Made by a program: the position numbers and the translations under genes
Notes under the pieces: generated by a model
Told to the model about the DNA's origin: nothing
Database searches by the model: none
The model's input: only the letters and a program-made list of their open reading frames with translations
Assembly (NCBI GenBank): GCA_937958785.1
Contig: CALGMY010000011.1
Coordinates: 1-43,367, forward strand
DNA length: 43,367 bases
Source: an uncultured Gammaproteobacteria bacterium
Lineage (GTDB): Bacteria > Pseudomonadota > Gammaproteobacteria > Steroidobacterales > GCA-2729495
Direction: 5' to 3'
In this document: positions 42,349-43,367 of the stretch, piece by piece
Layout: the number at the start of each line of letters is the position of its first letter
How positions within the stretch are numbered: position 1 is the stretch's first letter

Positions 42349-43367
42349 CTACTTCGAGGCCTCCATCTTCTGGCCCCAGGCCGGGTTGAACGGCACGTAG
42401 TTCTCCTTGCCGAGGTTCAGCGAGGAGACGTCCATGACGAAGGTGCGGATGCCGCCCATGAAGCCGTCGCCTGTGGCGCGCCCCCAGTTCATCTTCTTCC
42501 CGTCCGGGGAGATGTGGGCCAGGATGTCGAGCTTGTCGTAATAGGTCAGCTGCTTCGGCTCGCCACCGGCCAGGTCCCCCAGCATGATTTCCCAGTTGGT
42601 CGGGGTCACGGCCCGCACGTAGACGTAGTGGCGGCCGTCCGGCGCCGGCGTCGGGTGCCAGTTCATGCCCCGGTCGAAGGTGTGCCGCCGCCAGTCGGTG
42701 CCGTCCCGGTTGATCGTGAAGATCGTCATCGGGGTGGGCTTCACCTTGTTGTCGTAGTCGGCCTTCAGCCAGGCGCGGAAGATGATGGTCTTGTTGTCCG
42801 GGAGGAAGAACGGCGCGCCCTCCTGCCAGTCGGCCGTCCTCGTCACCTGGAACTGCTCGCCGGTGGTGACCCGCTGCACCCAGATGTCCATCAGGCCATC
42901 GATCTGGCGGCCGTAGGCCAGCCACTGGCCATCCGGCGACACCGAAACCTCGGCCTCGTAGTACTTGTTGTCGGTCATGCGGCGGACATTCTTGCCGCGC
43001 CAGTCGGACAGGTAGATCTCGCCGCCTTGTGGGTAGTCGTTGGAGTCAGACCAGTTGCCGACCGGCATCTGCATGTTGTCCCGGGTCGAGGTCCAGACGA
43101 CCGTCTCGCCATCCGGGAAGAAGTAGGAGCAGGCGTCCTGGCCCCGGTCGTTGACGCGCCACATCTCCTTGCCATCGTCCGAGAAGATCCAGGTGAGGGC
43201 GCCGTTGGTGCCCTGGAGGGTCTTGATGGCATCGGGGTCGCGGGTCTGGGCGATGAGGTGCTTCGAATCCGGGGCCCAATAGGCCTCCGCCGCCTCCATC
43301 GGGATCGGCACCATGAAATAGGGCAGCTCCCGGGGATCCGGTGGCGGAAGCTTCGGCAGCGGCTTGG
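42349..43367 (-). CDS. TolB-like (WD40/PD40) beta-propeller protein, N-terminus beyond the right edge
   Basis: About 338 codons are visible; the frame is open to the window edge (KPLPKLPPPDPRELPYF precedes the first in-window ATG), so the gene starts outside. Repeated PD40-type blades are readable: AYWAPDSKHLIAQTRDPD, SYFFPDGETVVWTSTRDN, VSVSPDGQWLAYGRQIDG, PFFLPDNKTIIFRAWLK, PTPAPDGRHYVYVRAV and AHISPDGKKMNWGRATG. Six blades or more fit the TolB C-terminal fold. The true TolB has a pal partner and an N-terminal domain, and neither is seen, so this is a TolB-like propeller of unknown role, probably periplasmic. It is the first gene of the set with the Rieske oxygenase and the two solute-binding proteins. 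Confidence 0.85.
   Translation of the reverse strand, partial: KPLPKLPPPDPRELPYFMVPIPMEAAEAYWAPDSKHLIAQTRDPDAIKTLQGTNGALTWIFSDDGKEMWRVNDRGQDACSYFFPDGETVVWTSTRDNMQMPVGNWSDSNDYPQGGEIYLSDWRGKNVRRMTDNKYYEAEVSVSPDGQWLAYGRQIDGLMDIWVQRVTTGEQFQVTRTADWQEGAPFFLPDNKTIIFRAWLKADYDNKVKPTPMTIFTINRDGTDWRRHTFDRGMNWHPTPAPDGRHYVYVRAVTPTNWEIMLGDLAGGEPKQLTYYDKLDILAHISPDGKKMNWGRATGDGFMGGIRTFVMDVSSLNLGKENYVPFNPAWGQKMEASK

Overview
The window is GC-rich throughout (roughly two thirds G+C by eye), densely coding, and has no rRNA, tRNA, CRISPR or phage genes that I could find. Several traits fit a free-living gammaproteobacterium of the Xanthomonadales/Nevskiales/Steroidobacter kind: GTAG-type REP hairpins, an ErpA A-type carrier translationally coupled to a glutaredoxin/A-type-like/rhodanese fusion, an LdtD-MepK-like cell-wall gene pair, a TonB-dependent receptor, and several oxidative catabolic enzymes. 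No marker gene fixes the species, so this placement is inference. The window probably comes from a chromosome or a metagenomic contig.

Layout. 1-2.2 kb (minus): an unrecognised envelope protein cut by the left edge, and DAHP synthase. 2.3-9.4 kb: a beta-propeller protein; a minus-strand run of lipoprotein hydrolase, MFS transporter, Rieske oxygenase and SDR; and a divergent Tat-type amidohydrolase. 9.4-14.4 kb: a NodB-fold hydrolase and a cysteine amidohydrolase (minus), an unknown protein and a TonB-dependent receptor (plus), ending in a good intrinsic terminator. 14.4-19.8 kb: a damaged molybdopterin hydroxylase gene, divergent across a perfect 20-bp palindrome from a lipoprotein flavocytochrome with two C-terminal heme c motifs, then a spinster-type MFS gene. 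19.9-24.6 kb: a secreted TIG/FecR/dockerin protein, a ParDE-like toxin-antitoxin pair, small secreted proteins, a DHFR/RibD-like reductase and some gene debris. 24.7-29.6 kb: a large secreted protein of unknown function with a 12-bp tandem repeat in its signal peptide, an FKBP isomerase, an APH-fold kinase, erpA and the glutaredoxin fusion. 29.6-34.3 kb: a DUF4397-like/propeller lipoprotein, a frameshifted L,D-transpeptidase and a divergent DUF882 peptidase. 34.4-38.1 kb: an orphan PAS histidine kinase, a Sel1-repeat protein and a membrane-anchored unknown. 38.0-43.4 kb (minus): a TolB-like propeller protein cut by the right edge, a second Rieske oxygenase paralogous to the first, and two tandem peptide-type solute-binding proteins.

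How the parts fit. The two Rieske cassettes, the Tat amidohydrolase, the amidase pair, the receptor and the MFS carriers look like import and oxidative breakdown of small organic compounds, probably cyclic or amide-bearing; the substrate cannot be read from the sequence. REP elements sit at gene ends, and in five cases the TAG inside the REP's GTAG is itself the stop codon. Two genes (the L,D-transpeptidase and the molybdopterin hydroxylase) carry single frameshifts that may be assembly errors or real lesions.
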